From an uncultured Collinsella sp. (GTDB lineage: Bacteria; Actinomycetota; Coriobacteriia; Coriobacteriales; Coriobacteriaceae): a DNA stretch of 33,091 nucleotides. Within the stretch, counting starts at the first letter, position 1. Every line of letters begins with the position of its first letter. The position numbers and the translations under genes are program-made. The DNA is taken from positions 1 through 33,091 of the forward strand of contig URLR01000016.1 of NCBI GenBank assembly GCA_900548815.1, read 5' to 3'. The notes under the pieces are model-generated. The model was not told the DNA's origin, made no database searches, and was given only the letters and a program-made list of their open reading frames with translations. Positions 29,938-33,091 of this stretch are shown piece by piece.

Positions 29938-31362
29938 CTAGCACACACCTTCCACAAAGCGGTCGAGCTCAACAAAACGGGAACCCTTGACCAGTACAAC
30001 ATCATGATTTTCAAGCGCGCCGCCCATGCGGTCGAGCACCTGCTGATAATCGGAGAACACCTGGATGCGGTCCTCATCCATACCCATCATACGTGCGGCA
30101 TCGGCCATGAGCTGAGCCAGCTCGCCGCCGACGCACGCGAGCATGTCGAGCTTCTTGGCGGCGGCATAGGCGCCCACGAGCTCATGCATGCGGGGAGCCT
30201 CGTCGCCCATCTCGCCCATCTCGCCCAAGATCGCCATGCGCGAACCGTCACAGATGAGCGAGCACAGCAAATCGAGGCCGGCAGCCATAGACTCGGCACT
30301 GGCGTTATAGGAGTCGTCGATGATGCGTGCTCCGCTCTTGGCGCGCTTGATCTCCTGACGGTGACCGGTGATCGTAAGGCCCCTAAAGGCAGCATCGATC
30401 TGCTCGGGCGTCACGCCAAGACGATAGGCGACCGCGGCGGCCTTGACGGCATTGGGCACGGACTGCACACCGGGAATAGCCAACATGGTATCGACCGTGT
30501 CGCCCTGACCAAAGTCGAGCGTAAAGACCGGATGGCCCTCGTCGTCGACGCGAATGTCGCGCGCGCGGACCTCGTCGTCGTCCGAGACACCGGCCAGCAT
30601 CACGTCAATACCCGCAGGCTGGGCGAACGTATCGCGAATGAACGGCGTAAAGTCGTCCTCGCCGCCCAAAACCAGCAACGGCGAGAAGTCGCCGGCGGCG
30701 CACATGCCCTGGACAATCTCGGACTTGGCGCGGGCGATGTTCTCGCGGCTGCCCAGGATGCCGATGTGGGAGGTTCCGATCTTGCTCACGATGGCAAGAT
30801 TGGGGTTGGCAGACTGGGACAGGCGCTCAATCTCATGAAAATGGTTCATGCCCATCTCGAGCACCAGAACCTCGGTATCGGCCGGAGCGGAAAGCACCGT
30901 GAGCGGCATACCGATCAGGTTGTTGAAATTGCCCTTCGTGGCCCAGACGCGATAACGCTTGGCGAGCACGGCGGCGAGCACGTCCTTGGTCGTCGTCTTG
31001 CCAATCGAACCGGTAATGCCGACGACCAGGCAGCCAAGCTCCAAGCGATATACGTGCGCCAGGCGCAGCAAAAACTCCACGGGGTCGTCGGTCAGCAAGA
31101 TGGCGCATCCCTTGTCCTGCGCCAACGAAACCAGCTCGGCATCGGGCTCGCGCGTCATCACGACGGCACCGGCACCCGACTCGATGGCACGGGAGGCAAA
31201 ATCATTGCCGTCGACCTTTTCGCCGGGGAAGGCGACAAAGATCGTCCCCTCCTCGACCTGACGCGAGTCGATAACGCACCCGCGGCATACCCGATCGACT
31301 TCTTCCGTCACGGTTCGGGCCCCCGTTGAGGCCGCGAGGTTGTTGACGGCGATCTCTATCAT
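29938..31362 (-). CDS. murF: UDP-MurNAc-tripeptide:D-Ala-D-Ala ligase MurF
   Basis: Cytosolic ATP-dependent ligase that adds the D-Ala-D-Ala dipeptide and completes the UDP-MurNAc-pentapeptide. The 474-residue product has the N-terminal uptake domain (CRGCVIDSRQVEEGTIFVAF), the ATP-binding GITGSIGKTTTKD (115-127), NFNNLIGMPLTVL, LEMGMNHFHEI and the C-terminal IDDSYNASAESM. These are typical of MurF rather than MurE. GGGGAG 7 bases upstream supports the start at 31362. murE, whose product supplies its substrate, is not beside it. Confidence 0.97.
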   Translation of the reverse strand: MIEIAVNNLAASTGARTVTEEVDRVCRGCVIDSRQVEEGTIFVAFPGEKVDGNDFASRAIESGAGAVVMTREPDAELVSLAQDKGCAILLTDDPVEFLLRLAHVYRLELGCLVVGITGSIGKTTTKDVLAAVLAKRYRVWATKGNFNNLIGMPLTVLSAPADTEVLVLEMGMNHFHEIERLSQSANPNLAIVSKIGTSHIGILGSRENIARAKSEIVQGMCAAGDFSPLLVLGGEDDFTPFIRDTFAQPAGIDVMLAGVSDDDEVRARDIRVDDEGHPVFTLDFGQGDTVDTMLAIPGVQSVPNAVKAAAVAYRLGVTPEQIDAAFRGLTITGHRQEIKRAKSGARIIDDSYNASAESMAAGLDLLCSLICDGSRMAILGEMGEMGDEAPRMHELVGAYAAAKKLDMLACVGGELAQLMADAARMMGMDEDRIQVFSDYQQVLDRMGGALENHDVVLVKGSRFVELDRFVEGVC

Positions 31363-31487
31363 TGCAGCTCCCCTGTAAACCTAATAATGCTATCGGCGTA
31401 TTGTATCCCAGTGCCATGCGCGCGTGGTGCAGGGCATGTGAACACCCTTCAGATCAAACGGCAGACCACGCTCAAGATTGTAACCCC
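31363..31487 (-). promoter_or_regulatory. ftsI-murF spacer with candidate murF promoter
   Basis: This 125-base gap is where murE would normally lie. It contains no ORF with mur ligase motifs. On the minus strand TACAAT (31400-31405) is a good -10 hexamer about 38 bases before the murF start, but no strong -35 accompanies it. No terminator hairpin for ftsI is evident. Confidence 0.3.
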
Positions 31488-33043
31488 CTACTTCGTGCGC
31501 GGGATTCCCAGCACGTCGAGCGCGTTGGCCATAATGGACTGGAATGGCACCGCGGCGGCATCCGAGCCGCTCGGCGTTCCATCGAGTGTGATATAGCACA
31601 GCACCTTGGGCGATTGTGCCGGCGCAAAGCCCATAAAGGACGACATGTAGTTCTCCTTGAGGTAACCGCCGTTCTCGTCAGCACGCTCGGCCGTACCGGT
31701 CTTGCCCGCCACGTCATAGCCATCGACCGCACCGCCAACGCCCGTGCCTTCGGACACGACCGTCTGCATGCACGATGTCACCTGGGCGGCAGCGTCCTCC
31801 GAAATCGCACGCTCGCCTTCGCCCCAGTCCTTCTCATCGCCCTTGCTGGACTTATAGAAGTGCGGAGTCATCATCACGCCGCCGTTCGCGATGCCGCCCA
31901 CGGCACGTGCGACCTCAATCGGCGAGACGGACAGCGCCTGGCCAAAGCTCATCGAGCCCAGCGTGGCGCCATCGTACTGGTCGCGCTCCTTGACGATGCC
32001 CAGGCTCTCACCCGGAAAATCGACACCGGAGCTATGACCGATACCCCACTTGTCCACATAGGTGGCAAAATCATCGGCACCGATCTTGCGTCCCACCAGG
32101 ACAAAGCCCACATTGGACGAGCGGCGCATCATCTCGCGCACGTCCATGGTCATGGTGTAGTCGCGCTTATCGGCGTCGGTAACGGTGTCGTCGCCGACCT
32201 TAATGCTCGCCGGCACCTCAAACGACGTGCTCGAACGCACGGCGCCCAAGTCGAAGCCGGCACCGGCCACGAGCGTCTTAAAGACCGAGCCGGGCTCGTA
32301 GGCATCGGTAACCAGGCGCAAGTTCATGTCCTCGGTCTTGGCGTTTTCCAGATCTGTCTGGTCATATGTCGGATACGAGCATGCCGCCAGAATCTCGCCC
32401 GTCGTGGGATCGGTGACCAGGGCCGAGCCATTCTTGGCCTTGGTCTTTTCGACCGTCTCGGCCAGGGCGTCCTCGGCGGCACGCTGGATATTGACATCGA
32501 GCGTCGTCACGATGTCCACGCCGTCCACCGCGGCAACCTTCTTATAGGCGCCGCCCGCGATATAGCTACCGTCCCTCGCCCGCTCGCGCACCAGCGAACC
32601 GTTGGTTCCGGTCAAAAGCTTGTTGTACTGTTTTTCGAGGCCCGTCAGACCGTCGTTGTCCACGTTTACCACGCCAAGCACCTGCGATGCCAGGTTGCCG
32701 TAGGGGTACACGCGCTTCATGGCCTGCTCAAAGAGCACACCTGGCAGGTTCTTCTTCTCCAGCGCCGCGACATCATCCTCGTCCACCTGACGTTTGATAT
32801 ACACCCAGGTGCCATCCGACTCAACGAGCTCGCGACAGGTCTTTTTATCGATTCCCGTAGCTTTGACCAGCGCCGACACCGTCTTGTCAACGTCCTCGAT
32901 AAGCTGAGGATTCACGGCGATGTTGCGGCATTCGACCGACGACGTCAGCACGTTGCCGTTACGGTCGTAGATGGTACCGCGCTTGGCATACAGCGTCTGC
33001 GCAAGCAGGCGACGTGCATCGGCGCGGTCGCGTAACTTATCGG
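31488..33043 (-). CDS. ftsI: Class B penicillin-binding protein FtsI/PBP3 (5'-truncated)
   Basis: Septal transpeptidase that cross-links peptidoglycan made by FtsW. The visible 517 residues start within the N-terminal domain (AKRGTIYDRNGNVL near the contig edge). They include the pedestal region and the transpeptidase domain with SVFK (in EPGSVFKTLV, catalytic Ser), SSN (in RRSSNVGFV) and KTG (in AGKTGTAER). The protein ends soon after the transpeptidase domain with no PASTA repeats. The frame runs open into the adapter at 33044, so the start, cytoplasmic tail and membrane anchor are missing because of the contig end. The position before murF fits ftsI of the division cluster. Confidence 0.93.
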
Positions 33044-33091
33044 CTGTCTCTTATACACATCTCCGAGCCCACGAGACGGACTCCTATCTCG
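33044..33091 (-). other. Nextera i7-side sequencing adapter (artefact)
   Basis: Not genomic. Positions 33044-33062 are the reverse complement of the Tn5 mosaic end, 33063-33077 the Nextera read-2 tail, 33078-33085 (GGACTCCT) the index slot and 33086-33091 (ATCTCG) the start of the P7 arm. It interrupts the ftsI reading frame. Confidence 0.98.

Noticed and set aside
28054..31329. Very long plus-strand open frame (1091 codons) opposite murF, mraY and murD
   Set aside because: It is antisense to three certain genes and arises from high-GC codon bias. The translation is His/Gly/Asp-rich with no domain, and it has no ribosome binding site or conserved motif.

Overview
The window is a bacterial contig of about 33 kb from a high-GC Gram-positive, most likely a gut member of Coriobacteriia such as Collinsella. 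The evidence is dense GC-rich coding, a division cluster in which ftsQ sits directly beside ftsZ with no ftsA, a sepF/divIVA-type cluster, and short-form ThiC and M18 peptidase genes. The genus is an inference from gene content and gene style, not from a marker search. Both ends are Illumina Nextera adapter sequence (1-48 and 33044-33091), so genomic sequence runs only from about 49 to 33043.

Left part (49-8770), housekeeping and thiamine: an M18 aminopeptidase, then yaaA bracketed by two related inverted repeats. Next come a small membrane protein, a TPP riboswitch with thiC, thiD, an SGNH hydrolase, a TIGR02452 (PARG-like macrodomain) protein with an altered active-site motif, a Bax-inhibitor-1 family membrane protein and a small unknown protein. 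Most units end in clear hairpins. In two places the hairpin and T-tract sit almost on the ribosome binding site of the next gene.

Middle (8937-11700): a PiT phosphate transporter with its DUF47 partner, then a 107-nt near-perfect palindrome, then a G/T-rich tract that runs into the first 75 or so codons of a nitroreductase gene, and two opposed terminators.

Right part (11700-33043), all on the minus strand, is one long cell-envelope and division cluster. In the direction of transcription it reads ftsI (5'-truncated), murF, mraY, murD, ftsW, murG, murC, murB, ftsQ, ftsZ, terminator, pgeF, pstS, pstC, pstA, pstB, phoU, yggS, sepF, yggT, divIVA. These genes make lipid II (MurF, MraY, MurD, MurG, MurC, MurB), polymerise and cross-link it at the septum (FtsW, FtsI), and build and place the Z-ring (FtsZ, FtsQ, SepF, DivIVA). 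Two features stand out. murE is missing from its usual place between ftsI and murF. The whole high-affinity phosphate operon pstSCAB-phoU sits between pgeF and yggS, genes that are neighbours in the ylmDEFG-divIVA block of other Gram-positives, and pgeF and pstS share an ATGA stop/start overlap.

I see no tRNA, rRNA, CRISPR array, insertion sequence or prophage gene. No wholly new multi-gene system is evident. The most unusual items are the Pst insertion into the division cluster, the palindromic repeat families, the asymmetric G/T tract, the probable AUC start of yggT and the QEA variant of the TIGR02452 protein.
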